From Yersinia thracica (GTDB lineage: Bacteria; Pseudomonadota; Gammaproteobacteria; Enterobacterales; Enterobacteriaceae), in the NCBI RefSeq assembly GCF_902170565.1, contig NZ_CABHXX010000077.1, positions 1 through 64,000 of the forward strand: a stretch of DNA of 64,000 bases, written 5' to 3'. The notes under the pieces are model-generated. The model was not told where the DNA came from, made no database searches, and was given only the letters and a program-made list of their open reading frames with translations. The position numbers were made by a program, and so were the translations under genes. Shown here piece after piece: positions 24,430-33,227 of this stretch (positions within the stretch are counted from its first letter, which is position 1; every line of letters begins with the position of its first letter).

Positions 24430-24883
24430 TTCGCTGCGTAGCGCTATTTTAAAGGCGGTGCCGTATATCAAGCAAAATCCAGATTGCTTACATGTGTTTA
24501 TTGATAAAGGGGCGATTATTGCCACGCTGGCCCCGTCATTATCGTTTGAGTATCAGTACACCTTAAATCTGGTGGTGACCGATTATGCTGATAGCATTGA
24601 TTTGATTGTTGTCCCGATCCTGCATTGGTTGCGCACCCATCAGCCGGATATCATGGCGAATCCCGATAAACGTCAGGATGGTTTCACCTTTGAGGTGGAT
24701 TATCTGGATAATGAAGTGCGCGATATCAGTATTGATATCAAGCTCACTGAGCGGGTGATTGTCAAAGAGCAGGACGGAACATTAAACGTTACCCATATTG
24801 ATGAGCCAGTGCCACCGGAGCATTTTGTCAAAAGTTACAAAGTGAATGTTGACGGTAAAACCGTGGCGGAATGGGCTGCATGA
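24416..24883 (+). CDS. R: Tail completion protein (P2 gpR)
   Basis: A 155-aa protein that ends the tail tube for head joining. LKPDSLRSAILKAVPYIKQN at the N-terminus is characteristic of P2 R. Its start overlaps LysC and its end overlaps S by 13 bp. Confidence 0.93.
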   Translation: MLKPDSLRSAILKAVPYIKQNPDCLHVFIDKGAIIATLAPSLSFEYQYTLNLVVTDYADSIDLIVVPILHWLRTHQPDIMANPDKRQDGFTFEVDYLDNEVRDISIDIKLTERVIVKEQDGTLNVTHIDEPVPPEHFVKSYKVNVDGKTVAEWAA

Positions 24884-25326
24884 ATGACCTGCATGAGCTA
24901 GACCAAGCTTTATCCATCTTACTGGCGCAACTGGCACCACAGGCGCGCGGTGCATTTATGCGTCAGGTGGCTAAAGAGTTACGCCAGCGCCAGCAAAAAC
25001 ACATTCAGGCACAGCAGAACCCGGACGGCTCCCCTTTTGTTCCGCGCAAGAAAAAACGCCGTGATAAACAAGGCCGCATCAAGCGCAAAATGTTTACCAA
25101 ACTGCGCACCGCTCGTTATATCAAAAACGAATCCAACGCCGACGAGGCCGCCGTTACATTCAGTGGCAAGGTTAATAATCTGGTGCGGGTACATCACTAC
25201 GGCTTGCGGGATAAAGTCACAAAGAACGGGCCAACAGTGAAATACGAACGCCGCCAGTTATTGGGATTTACTGACGGCGACAGTGAATGGATTGGGGATC
25301 TGGCATTGGAGTGGCTTGCTAAATAG
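24871..25326 (+). CDS. S: Tail completion protein (P2 gpS)
   Basis: A 151-aa basic protein; the true start may be the ATG at 24880 (MNDLHELDQALSILLAQL), which fits P2 S better. Rich in Lys and Arg in the middle (PRKKKRRDKQGRIKRKMFTK). Last gene of the head-lysis-tail completion operon; cargo is inserted just after it. Confidence 0.92.
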   Translation: MGCMNDLHELDQALSILLAQLAPQARGAFMRQVAKELRQRQQKHIQAQQNPDGSPFVPRKKKRRDKQGRIKRKMFTKLRTARYIKNESNADEAAVTFSGKVNNLVRVHHYGLRDKVTKNGPTVKYERRQLLGFTDGDSEWIGDLALEWLAK

Positions 25327-25439
25327 CCTGTTAAACACAGCTATTCTCATATGGTAAATTATGTACATGTACAGAGTGAGTTTTGGCGGGCAACATGCTA
25401 ACCTGTCGTATAGATATGGCAGGAATACCGAGGTAGCCA

Positions 25440-25862
25440 ATGAAAGAAATAACATATACACGTCTTAGACAAGATTTAGCCAATGTGCTAGATGAAATAA
25501 GGAATGGAGAAGAATTTCTCGTAACTCAGCGTGGGAAAGAACCGGTAAAACTAAAATCAGCGGAAATAAAAGCTGCGCCTGCGGAGACTCAGATTACAGT
25601 ATTAACACTCAATGACGCCGCGAAAAAATTCATGATTAATGCTGGCAACGCCACATTGGGTATAGCCTCAATATATAAAAATTTAGGCCAACAAGTTAAA
25701 GCCTTTATGGATTCATCTGACCCTGAATTAATAAGTACGTTGAGAAAACTAGCTGAAACAGCAGTCGAAATAAATAAACAAAATAAAATATCTGTAGAGG
25801 ACGCAGTAAAAGAAGTTCGTGCGCGCCACGCAGAGACAATTAAAGCTTTGGAAGATAAGTAA
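25440..25862 (+). CDS. Phd/YefM-family antitoxin
   Basis: A 140-aa protein. Residues 1-45 (KEITYTRLRQDLANVLDEIR, EEFLVTQRGKEPVKL) are the Phd/YefM DNA-binding and dimerising fold. The rest is a long helical extension, about twice the size of P1 Phd, which presumably contacts the enlarged toxin. It starts 113 bp after S, behind an AGGTAG ribosome site, with its own upstream space for an autoregulated promoter. The stop nearly touches the toxin start. AT-rich cargo. Confidence 0.85.
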   Translation: MKEITYTRLRQDLANVLDEIRNGEEFLVTQRGKEPVKLKSAEIKAAPAETQITVLTLNDAAKKFMINAGNATLGIASIYKNLGQQVKAFMDSSDPELISTLRKLAETAVEINKQNKISVEDAVKEVRARHAETIKALEDK

Positions 25863-26446
25863 TGGATGACTTTATTTTCCTTAACATTGATCAAGTGATT
25901 AAAATCCAGAGTACTACTCTTCCTACAGGTGCAGTTTTTGATAGAGGAAAATTAGCTGGGGCACTTGCCCGCGTTGAAAATCATCAACATTACAATAACT
26001 GCAATAATATATTTGAACTTGCGGCCATGTATCTAATTTCTATAGCTAAGTCACATGCCTTTGCTGATGCTAACAAAAGAACAGCGTTTATTTCATGTGC
26101 ATCTTTTTTGCGGGCAAATGGTATACAGCTAGCCGAATCATCTTTCTATCTTACGAAACTGACAGTAATGGTTGCAGGTGATAAAGTTGACATACAGGAA
26201 ACAGCATCCCTTTTAGCTCTCATGTCAGATTTTTATCATGTTATTTTTGATGATGAGACTGAATCTTATGATGAAGAGAAGCTAATTTATTTTCACCTAA
26301 CTATCGCTGCAATGATGAATGATGCATTAGAAATTAATGGAGATAAAACAAGCGTAATGGAATCCGCTGTTGTAAAGCTGATTTCAGATAAAGAAATAAA
26401 TGCTATGACAGAAGAAATATTAGCTGATTACCAGAATGGTAAGTAA
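25862..26446 (+). CDS. doc: Doc/Fic-family toxin
   Basis: A 194-aa protein. The Doc signature HAFADANKRTAF (residues 65-76) supplies the catalytic His65, Asp69, Asn71 and Arg73. Doc kinases phosphorylate EF-Tu and stop translation. It is longer than P1 Doc (126 aa): residues about 125-194 form an added acidic helical domain of unknown role. Overlaps the antitoxin stop by one base. Likely stabilises the prophage or acts in phage defence. Confidence 0.88.
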   Translation: MDDFIFLNIDQVIKIQSTTLPTGAVFDRGKLAGALARVENHQHYNNCNNIFELAAMYLISIAKSHAFADANKRTAFISCASFLRANGIQLAESSFYLTKLTVMVAGDKVDIQETASLLALMSDFYHVIFDDETESYDEEKLIYFHLTIAAMMNDALEINGDKTSVMESAVVKLISDKEINAMTEEILADYQNGK

Positions 26447-26468
26447 GCAAAAAATACGATAATAAATA

Positions 26469-26500
26469 ATAAGAAGCCTCACTCAAGGTTTCTTATTATT
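26469..26500 (+). terminator. Terminator after Phd-Doc
   Basis: ATAAGAAGCCT pairs with AGGTTTCTTAT (one mismatch) around CACTCA, followed by T-rich sequence. It separates the toxin-antitoxin from the V late promoter. Confidence 0.7.
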
Positions 26501-26518
26501 GTTAAAATTTGTTCTCTC

Positions 26519-26538
26519 TTGTGCCATCCCCCACACAA
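26519..26538 (+). promoter_or_regulatory. Ogr-binding box of the V late promoter
   Basis: TTGT, then GCCATCCCCCAC, then ACAA fits TTGT-N12-ACAA. It lies only about 46 bp upstream of the V start, so the V mRNA leader must be very short if activation is centred near -55. Confidence 0.8.
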
Positions 26539-26583
26539 AACTCATCACATGCCGCGCGCGCCCGTAGGCGGCACACTGGCCGC

Positions 26584-27219
26584 ATGAATATCCTTATTGC
26601 TGGTCTTAAACGCCTGCTGGCTAACATTATTCGTATTGGCATCGTCTCAGACGTCGACCTCGCCAACGGACTGTGCCGGGTTAAAATAGGCAACCTTGAA
26701 ACCGATTGGCTCAATTGGCTCACCCTCCGCGCCGGTCGGGTGCGTTTTTGGTCTGCCCCATCCAAGGGTGAACAAGTCATGGTGTTGAGTATCGGCGGTG
26801 AACTCACCACCGGTTTTGTGCTGCCCGCCATCTTTTCGGATGCCAATCCTGCGCCATCACAATCGGCTGACGCCATGGTGATCACTTTTCCCGATGGTGC
26901 GCGTTTTGAGTATGAGCCGGAAAGCAGTCACCTGGCTGTCACCGGCATAGCCACGGCGGTGATTGAGGCCAGTAAATCGGTGGATGTTACCGCCCCCAAT
27001 ATCACCTGTACCGCATCAGTCAAAATCACCCTGGATACACCCGAAGTGGAATGCACTCAACATCTGGCGACCGCCACCTTAGAAGTGAAACAAGGCGGCA
27101 AAATGACCGGCAATATTGAACATTCCGGCGGCCAGTTTTCATCCAATGGCGTGGTGGTCGATAAGCATGACCACGGCGGCGTGCAGCGCGGCGGAAGCTG
27201 GACTGAGGGGGTAAAATGA
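26584..27219 (+). CDS. V: Baseplate spike protein (P2 gpV)
   Basis: A 211-aa tail spike that pierces the outer membrane. The ATG at 26584 is chosen because upstream codons lie in the late promoter. An OB-like N-terminal domain (to about 100) is followed by a beta-helical C-terminal part. The HDHGG near the C-terminus (VVVDKHDHGGVQRGG) is the iron-binding HxH tip motif of P2 spikes. Confidence 0.95.
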   Translation: MNILIAGLKRLLANIIRIGIVSDVDLANGLCRVKIGNLETDWLNWLTLRAGRVRFWSAPSKGEQVMVLSIGGELTTGFVLPAIFSDANPAPSQSADAMVITFPDGARFEYEPESSHLAVTGIATAVIEASKSVDVTAPNITCTASVKITLDTPEVECTQHLATATLEVKQGGKMTGNIEHSGGQFSSNGVVVDKHDHGGVQRGGSWTEGVK

Positions 27220-27572
27220 CAAGCTATAAATATATCGGTATGAACCGCAACAGCGGTTTAAACATCGGAGATATTGACCATATTCGCCAGTCAATCAGTG
27301 ACATTCTGACCACGCCGCAAGGCTCGCGAGTGATGCGCCGTGATTATGGCTCCTTACTATCAACCCTAATCGACCAGCCGCAAAATCCCGCTCTGCGCCT
27401 CAAAATGATGGCGGCGGTGTATGGCGCGGTGATGCGCTGGGAGCCGCGTGTGACTTTAAATGCCATCAGTATCACCACCCAGATTGACGGCCAGATGATA
27501 GTGGATTTATCCGGTAGCCGTACCGATAGCGATAGCCGGTTGAGTTTGGCCGTGCCACTAGGAGGCCAATAA
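27216..27572 (+). CDS. W: Baseplate wedge protein (P2 gpW)
   Basis: A 118-aa homologue of T4 gp25. GLNIGDIDHIRQSISDILTT and GSRVMRRDYGSLL, then LIDQP are the conserved lysozyme-like wedge features. ATGA overlap with V. Confidence 0.95.
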   Translation: MTSYKYIGMNRNSGLNIGDIDHIRQSISDILTTPQGSRVMRRDYGSLLSTLIDQPQNPALRLKMMAAVYGAVMRWEPRVTLNAISITTQIDGQMIVDLSGSRTDSDSRLSLAVPLGGQ

Positions 27573-28480
27573 TGGCGATCATTGATTTAAGCCAGTTACC
27601 AGCCCCGCTGGTGATTGAATCACTGGATTTTGAAAGCCTACTTGCCGTGCGCAAAGAGGAATATATCTCCCTATATCCGGCTGACCAACAAGACGCGGTG
27701 CGACTAACGCTGTCATTTGAGTCCGAACCCATCGTGAAAATGTTGCAGGAAAGTGCTTACCGTGAATTGCTGTTGCGTCAGCGTGTCAATGAGGGGGCGC
27801 AAGCGGTGATGGTGGCCCATGCGATGGGGAGTGATTTAGATCACCTCGGCGCAAATAATGGTATTGCGCGACTGACCATCACGCCAGCCAATCCAGATGC
27901 TATCCCGCCGATTACCGCAGTGATGGAATCTGACGACGATTTCCGTATGCGTATCCCGCAGGCCTTTGAGGGTTTGAGCGTAGCCGGGCCAACCGGCGCT
28001 TACGAATATCATGCTCGCAGTGCAGATGGTCGGATTGCTGACGCCTCCGCAATCAGCCCATCCCCCGCTTGCGTTACCGTCACGGTGCTCTCTCGCGAGG
28101 GCAATGGCGTAGCCGCACAAGATTTATTGGATAAAGTTTTTACCGTGCTAAACGATGAGAACGTGCGGCCGGTGGCGGATCGGTTAACCGTCAATTCTGC
28201 CGCTATCGTGGAATACCAGATTGACGCCACGCTCTATTTTTATCCGGGGCCAGAAGCCGAACCGATCCGCGCCGCCGCCGAAGCCAGGCTAAAAACCTAT
28301 ATCAGCACCCAACGCCGCTTAGGCAGGGATATTCGCCAATCTGCCATTTACGCCGCGCTGCATGTTGAGGGGGTGCAGCGGGTAGAGCTGGTCGCGCCGC
28401 TGGCAGATGTGGTGTTGGATAGAACGCAAGCCGCTCACTGCACCGGCTATACCTTGACGGCGGGAGGCTCCGATGAATAA
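27572..28480 (+). CDS. J: Baseplate assembly protein (P2 gpJ)
   Basis: A 302-aa homologue of Mu gp47/T4 gp6 wedge proteins. N-terminal LVIESLDFESLLAVRKEEYI and the central LGANNGIARLTITPANPDAI block are typical. Starts one base before the W stop codon ends; overlaps I by 8 bp. Confidence 0.95.
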   Translation: MAIIDLSQLPAPLVIESLDFESLLAVRKEEYISLYPADQQDAVRLTLSFESEPIVKMLQESAYRELLLRQRVNEGAQAVMVAHAMGSDLDHLGANNGIARLTITPANPDAIPPITAVMESDDDFRMRIPQAFEGLSVAGPTGAYEYHARSADGRIADASAISPSPACVTVTVLSREGNGVAAQDLLDKVFTVLNDENVRPVADRLTVNSAAIVEYQIDATLYFYPGPEAEPIRAAAEARLKTYISTQRRLGRDIRQSAIYAALHVEGVQRVELVAPLADVVLDRTQAAHCTGYTLTAGGSDE

Positions 28481-29021
28481 ACGCCTATTGCCGGTTGGCT
28501 CTACCCCGTTGGAAATTGCCGCCGCCCAAGCCTGCGCCCGTATGGCGGATATTGACGTGCCATTACGCCAACTGTGGAACGCTGACACCTGCCCGTTGGA
28601 CTTATTGCCTTATTTAGCGTGGGCGTGGTCAGTGGATCGCTGGGATGAAAAATGGCCGGAAGCCACAAAACGGGCAGTGGTTAAAGCCTCTTACACTGTG
28701 CATAAACGCAAGGGCACCATTGGCGCATTGCGCCGCGTGGTAGAGCCGCTCGGCTACCTTATTCGGGTGATCGAATGGTGGAAAACCAACGAAACCCCCG
28801 GCACCTTTCGCCTTGATGTAGGTGTGTTGGAAACCGGTATTACCGAGGAAATGTATTTTGAGTTGGAGCGGTTGATAGACGATGCCAAACCGTGCAGTCG
28901 CCATCTGAATGGCCTGTCGATTAATTTGGCGGTTAACGGGGCAATCCCCATCAGCGCCGCCAGCTATGACAGCGACGAAATGACCATTTACCCCTATGAA
29001 TGGACTCAATATGACAAATAA
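28473..29021 (+). CDS. I: Baseplate/tail protein (P2 gpI)
   Basis: A 182-aa protein linking the baseplate to the tail fibre. LLPVGSTPLEIAAAQACARM near the N-terminus and the LLPYLAWAWSVDRWDEKWPE block are diagnostic of P2 I. Confidence 0.95.
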   Translation: MNKRLLPVGSTPLEIAAAQACARMADIDVPLRQLWNADTCPLDLLPYLAWAWSVDRWDEKWPEATKRAVVKASYTVHKRKGTIGALRRVVEPLGYLIRVIEWWKTNETPGTFRLDVGVLETGITEEMYFELERLIDDAKPCSRHLNGLSINLAVNGAIPISAASYDSDEMTIYPYEWTQYDK

Positions 29022-30558
29022 ATACTTTGCCTTATTAACCCATATCGGCACGGCCAGACTGGCGAGCGCCACCGCGTTAGGCACCCGTTTAGAGATAACT
29101 CACATGGCGGTCGGGGATGGCGGCGGCACCCTGCCGACACCCGATCCGGCACAAACTCAGTTGGTGAATGAACAGCGCCGCGCCGCCCTTAGTGCCCTGA
29201 CGATTGACCCGAGCAATCCCCGTCAGATTATTGCGGAACAGATTATCTCTGAGATTGAGGGCGGGTGGTGGATTCGGGAGATTGGCTTGCTGAATAAAGC
29301 CGGGGAATTAATTGCCATCGCCAATTGCCCGGAAAGCTATAAGCCGCAAATGCAGGAAGGCAGTGGCCGTACCCAACTGATTCGTATGATATTCATGGTC
29401 AGCAGCACCGCGTCAGTGATACTGAAAATTATCCCATCAGCGGTACTGACCGCGCGAAACTATGCGGATGAAAAAGCGATTGAGGTCAAAACCTATATCG
29501 ATGAGTTAATGATTGCTCATGAAAACTCATGCAACCATCCCGATGCTAGCTTATACGCCAAAGGTTTTACGCGATTAAGTAACGCCATCGATAGCAAAAT
29601 TGAGACCGAAGCCGCCACGCCAAAAGCGGTGCAAAAAGCGGTAAGGGCGGCGATGACATTGATGCGCGACCATCTCGACGCCCCCTATCCTCATCCGCAA
29701 TATCTCCTCGTCAGCCAAAACTTATATGAGCTTATCGATAAAAAGGCGGCGCGGAAAAACCTGCAATTAGGCTCTGCGGCCACCAGAAATGTCGGTAATG
29801 CGCAAGATGAACTCATGGCGGTCGGGGCCTTTGGCTGGGGCGGCTCCTGCATTATTGCCTCGGCGGGGATCAATGCGCTGACAAAAACCGGCATGTACTG
29901 TGTCAATCAATACGCTGCCGATAAGCCCGAGGGCTTTGGTGATGCGACCATTCAGCATATTCAAAATGACTCGTTAACCGCCCACCAGTTCATTTTCTCC
30001 ACCAATAATACCCACACTGCGGCAAAAATAGCTTATCGCCTGCGCTCCTATGGTCAATGGCGGGAATGGATAGATATCGTCACCAGTCGCAGCGATACAC
30101 TAACGCCCATCGGCATCCCACTGCCCTACCCAGGCACCACGCCACCGGCTGGCTATTTAAAATGCAACGGCGCAGCATTTTATCCCTACCGTTACCCCAC
30201 GCTGGCAACCTTATATCCGACTCATAAATTACCCGATTTGCGCGGTGAGTTTATTCGTGGATTTGATGACGGGCGCGGCATTGATACCAGTCGCACCCTG
30301 TTAAGCGCACAAACCGACGCGCTGCAAAATATCACCGGTGGTATCCGTGGCGTATCGGAAAGCCTCGGCAGCGCAGCAGAGAGCAATTTCACTGGTGCTT
30401 TCGCGAAAACGCACTCTGTCGGCAACGACAACACCCCACACCATACCGACATCACCCATTGTGGCAGCTTTGATTTTGACGCCTCCCGCGTGGTGCGCAC
30501 CGCCGCCGAAACCCGACCACGCAATATTGCGTTTTGCTATATCTTGAGGGCGATCTAA
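29011..30558 (+). CDS. H: Tail fibre protein (P2 gpH)
   Basis: A 515-aa receptor-binding fibre counted from MTNKYFALLTHIG at 29011. The N-terminal 150 residues are the conserved baseplate-attachment part (LPTPDPAQTQLVNEQRRAAL). The C-terminus is a collar-type domain (PAGYLKCNGAAFYPYRYPTL, LPDLRGEFIRGFDDGRG). Shorter than P2 H (669 aa). No invertible segment or recombinase is seen beside it. Its stop overlaps the G start (TAATG). Confidence 0.94.
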   Translation: MTNKYFALLTHIGTARLASATALGTRLEITHMAVGDGGGTLPTPDPAQTQLVNEQRRAALSALTIDPSNPRQIIAEQIISEIEGGWWIREIGLLNKAGELIAIANCPESYKPQMQEGSGRTQLIRMIFMVSSTASVILKIIPSAVLTARNYADEKAIEVKTYIDELMIAHENSCNHPDASLYAKGFTRLSNAIDSKIETEAATPKAVQKAVRAAMTLMRDHLDAPYPHPQYLLVSQNLYELIDKKAARKNLQLGSAATRNVGNAQDELMAVGAFGWGGSCIIASAGINALTKTGMYCVNQYAADKPEGFGDATIQHIQNDSLTAHQFIFSTNNTHTAAKIAYRLRSYGQWREWIDIVTSRSDTLTPIGIPLPYPGTTPPAGYLKCNGAAFYPYRYPTLATLYPTHKLPDLRGEFIRGFDDGRGIDTSRTLLSAQTDALQNITGGIRGVSESLGSAAESNFTGAFAKTHSVGNDNTPHHTDITHCGSFDFDASRVVRTAAETRPRNIAFCYILRAI

Positions 30559-31169
30559 TGAAATATGACTTTACGGTGCAACCGGCCATCTTGGATGACC
30601 GTCAACTCGCCAGTCAGGCGGGGTGGATAACGCTCTATCACTATGATGCGGGTAGTCTGGAATACACCAGTGCGGATATGGAGTACTTGCCGCTCGGCGT
30701 CGGCTTACCGGCTCATTCGGTGGCTGACGCGCCAGTCATCCAGCCTAAAACCGGCATGGCATTGGTGAGAGATTTGACGGAAAACCAGTGGATAACAGTA
30801 GCAGACCATCGCCATCAAACGGTGTATGACATTGAAACCAAAACTGAATCCATCATTTCTGCGCTCGGCCCCATGCCACACAATAAAACACTGATTCAGC
30901 CAACACATGAATTTGATCGATGGACGGGAACCGCCTGGAAAGTCGATCAACAGGCATTAAAAGCCAGCCATATTGCCGCCGCCGTCCAACAAAAAACCGC
31001 GCTGATAAAGCAGGTTTCGGAGCACATCAACATCCTACTCGACGCCATCGCAATGGATAATCAACAGACTGATATTCAGCAATTGGCGGCACTCAAACAG
31101 TACCGTGTCGCGCTAATGCGCATTGACTCAAACGCCGCGCCGGATATTGACTGGCCGGAAAAACCATAA
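30558..31169 (+). CDS. G: Tail fibre assembly chaperone (P2 gpG)
   Basis: A 203-aa protein (from the ATG at 30558). The C-terminal half, from about residue 135, is the tail-fibre-assembly domain with IAMDNQQTDIQQLAALKQYR. It trimerises or attaches the gpH fibre. Last gene before the G-FI cargo. Confidence 0.9.
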   Translation: MKYDFTVQPAILDDRQLASQAGWITLYHYDAGSLEYTSADMEYLPLGVGLPAHSVADAPVIQPKTGMALVRDLTENQWITVADHRHQTVYDIETKTESIISALGPMPHNKTLIQPTHEFDRWTGTAWKVDQQALKASHIAAAVQQKTALIKQVSEHINILLDAIAMDNQQTDIQQLAALKQYRVALMRIDSNAAPDIDWPEKP

Positions 31170-31330
31170 TTTTAACGGGCGATGTCGCGTTGATGTCGCC
31201 TTATTTCTGCTATTTTTCGTACCTTATTTATTCCGCGCTGTGATTGTTTGTTCTTTCTTATTTATATCGATAACTCATTATTTTAAATAGAAAAAATGTT
31301 TGTCCTAAAGTGGTGCGGAGTGATTGCTCA
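31170..31330 (+). repeat. Diverged direct repeat flanking the Rpn gene, left copy
   Basis: Aligns by eye with 32276-32447: both start TTTTAAC.GGCGATGT and end with AAAAAATGTTTGTCCTAAAG (one A fewer here), then TG..TG and TGATTGC. The middle is diverged. It suggests a duplication, or a deletion between two related cargo genes. Confidence 0.6.
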
Positions 31331-31358
31331 CACTGATCACCATGACTATTATCGCCCG

Positions 31359-32255
31359 ATGAAAACGACCCCTACCCCCCATGATGCACTTTTTAAGAAT
31401 TTTATGACCCAGCCCGCGACGGCGTGTGACCTGCTGGAGTTCCATTTGCCACCTGAATTGCGGCAACTTTGTGACCTGAGCACCTTACGGCTGGAATCTG
31501 GCAGTTTTATTGAAAACAACCTGCGCGCTTGCTACTCGGACGTGCTCTACTCGCTCAAAACGACTGCGGGGGACGGTTATGTTTACGCCCTCATTGAACA
31601 TCAAAGTTCCCCTGATAAGCATATGGCTTTTCGCATGATGCGCTACGCTATTGCCGCTATGCAGAGTCATCTTGATGCCGGACACGACCAATTGCCGCTG
31701 GTCATTCCCATGTTGTTCTATCATGGCATGGTCACGCCGTATCCGTATCCCATGAGCTGGTTACAAGCGTTCAGCGTACCCACACTTGCCGGACAGCTAT
31801 ATGGCGGCAACTTTCCGTTGATTGATGTGACCGTTATCCCCGATGACGAAATCATGACACATAAGCATGTCGCCATTCTGGAGCTGTTGCAGAAACACAT
31901 TCGTCAACGTGACCTATCCGAATTATCGGATCAACTGGTCATGCTGATAGCAAGTGGTTACACTACAGAAGATCAACTAAAAGCGGCGATAAATTACATC
32001 ATACAGGTTGGTGATACGGCAGACCCAGAAGCGTTCCTCCGCAGCCTGGCCAACCGCTTACCGCAGCATGAGGAGTCACTGATGACAATTGCACAAAAAC
32101 TGGAACAAAAAGGTGAAACAAGGGGTGAAGCAAGGGGCGAGAAGAATGCCACTCTGAAAATTGCCCGTACCATGTTAGCCAATGGTCTTGACCGTGCCAC
32201 AGTAATGAAAATGACAGGTCTGAGAGAAGAAGAACTGGCACAAATTTGCCATTAA
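31359..32255 (+). CDS. Rpn/YhgA-family nuclease-transposase-like protein
   Basis: A 298-aa PD-(D/E)XK-fold protein of the Rpn family, counted from MKTTPTPHDALFKNFM at 31359. The nuclease core is seen in YSDVLYSLKT...YALIEHQSSPDKHMAFRMMRYA: Asp, then Glu-His-Gln, the usual Rpn variant of the D-ExK site. The Gly-Glu-Arg repeat KGETRGEARGEKNATLKIA precedes a small C-terminal helix bundle. Rpn proteins cut DNA and have been linked to recombination and phage defence. Cargo at the P2 Z/fun position. Confidence 0.85.
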   Translation: MKTTPTPHDALFKNFMTQPATACDLLEFHLPPELRQLCDLSTLRLESGSFIENNLRACYSDVLYSLKTTAGDGYVYALIEHQSSPDKHMAFRMMRYAIAAMQSHLDAGHDQLPLVIPMLFYHGMVTPYPYPMSWLQAFSVPTLAGQLYGGNFPLIDVTVIPDDEIMTHKHVAILELLQKHIRQRDLSELSDQLVMLIASGYTTEDQLKAAINYIIQVGDTADPEAFLRSLANRLPQHEESLMTIAQKLEQKGETRGEARGEKNATLKIARTMLANGLDRATVMKMTGLREEELAQICH

Positions 32256-32275
32256 GTTGCTAGTTAAATCCCTAC

Positions 32276-32447
32276 TTTTAACAGGCGATGTTGCCTTAAA
32301 CGTCGTCTGTTTACGCTGTTTATCACTCCTTTCCCTTTTTATTTCTTACTCTTTGTTGCCTCATCCATTCTTTAACGCATCACCACGATAACCTCCTATT
32401 TTTCCACAAAAAATGTTTGTCCTAAAGTGATGTTGGCTGATTGCACG
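32276..32447 (+). repeat. Diverged direct repeat flanking the Rpn gene, right copy
   Basis: Partner of 31170-31330. It keeps the ATGTTTGTCCTAAAGTG box and then runs into the structured RNA region. Confidence 0.6.
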
Positions 32448-32454
32448 GTAGAAC

Positions 32455-32656
32455 TTCGCTGGGCTATAGTCACGCCGCAGCGGCAAAATCCGCTGTCGGG
32501 TTTGGAACCCCGTTTTCAACAGGGCGCATGACTGCCTAGTCGGTTATTATGTGCAGGCACGGCTACATCTGTAAAACAATGGTGAGCTGGGCAGGGGCAT
32601 CGAAAGATGCGCCGGATTCTCTGTTGACCGGTAGTTCCAACCCTGCCCAGTTCACC
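32455..32656 (+). ncRNA. C4-like antisense/structured RNA of prophage
   Basis: A chain of stems: CAGCGG/CCGCTG near 32471-32488, TGCC/GGCA near 32532-32558, then a three-way junction. In the junction GGTGAGCTGGGCAGGG (32581-32596) pairs with CCCTGCCCAGTTCACC (32641-32656) and encloses GCATC-GAAA-GATGC and a CCGG/CCGG stem. From memory, this layout resembles the phage P1/P7 C4 RNA and its icd-type target leader in enterobacterial prophages. It precedes two small overlapping ORFs, whose translation it may control. Family not confirmed. Confidence 0.55.
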
Positions 32657-32720
32657 ACCCATAAAGAGATTGGAACCTCAAGGTGGTGAGTTTAAAAACT
32701 CATACAGAGAGGTAGTCATC

Positions 32721-32831
32721 ATGGATTTGACGACTAGACGCCTATCATTATTGACCAGCAATATCATTGTTATTCCCACACCTGTTTCTTCATCTGACCC
32801 TCTGCTGCCGGAGGTGCGCTATGTACGATGA
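32721..32831 (+). CDS. Small ORF downstream of C4-like RNA
   Basis: A 36-aa ORF (MDLTTRRLSLLTSNIIVIPT...) with AGAGGT 10 nt before the ATG. It overlaps the next start by 11 bp, so it may be a leader peptide that couples translation, as icd-type leaders do. Function not known. Confidence 0.45.
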   Translation: MDLTTRRLSLLTSNIIVIPTPVSSSDPLLPEVRYVR

Positions 32832-33015
32832 CACCCCCTGCGAAGTAGAAGAACTTATCGATCACTGCCGTGCGTTGATTTACGCCATCATTTCCGTTGA
32901 TCGGGCCGATGCTAAAGAGATTCTTTCGCTTATTTTGTGGCAACAAATTGATGCGTTACGTAGCACTTATCTGCGGGATAGCGAGGAGCCGCTAGAATTA
33001 GCGTTCGCCCTCTAA
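32821..33015 (+). CDS. Small acidic prophage protein
   Basis: A 64-aa acidic, helical protein (MYDDTPCEVEELIDHCRALI...). GGAGGT lies 5 nt before the ATG, a near-perfect ribosome site that decides this start over the longer frame from 32767. Not recognised; small proteins at this place in other prophages affect host cell division, but nothing here proves that. Confidence 0.6.
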   Translation: MYDDTPCEVEELIDHCRALIYAIISVDRADAKEILSLILWQQIDALRSTYLRDSEEPLELAFAL

Positions 33016-33129
33016 CACAACAGATAGGTCACCACTGGAATGGATTTATTGATGGTTAACCTATCTACAATGACTTTGAATCTGTAGGAGTTGAACCGTA
33101 AATACAATGAGATATAAAGGTTACACTGC

Positions 33130-33190
33130 AAAAACCGGCTACAACACGAAACACTGCATAGTACTCATATTCGTGATGTAGTCGGTTTTT
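33130..33190 (+). terminator. Long hairpin before FI promoter
   Basis: AAAAACCGGCTAC pairs with GTAGTCGGTTTTT, and TTCGTG/CACGAA extends the stem. It is followed by T's and probably insulates the cargo from the tail operon. Confidence 0.7.
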
Positions 33191-33227
33191 ATGCGGAGAA
33201 TATCGCTGAATCTGTGTATCTGTTTTT

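Noticed and set aside
28996-30558. Invertible tail-fibre switch
   Set aside because: No recombinase gene and no inverted gix-like pair seen around H and G.
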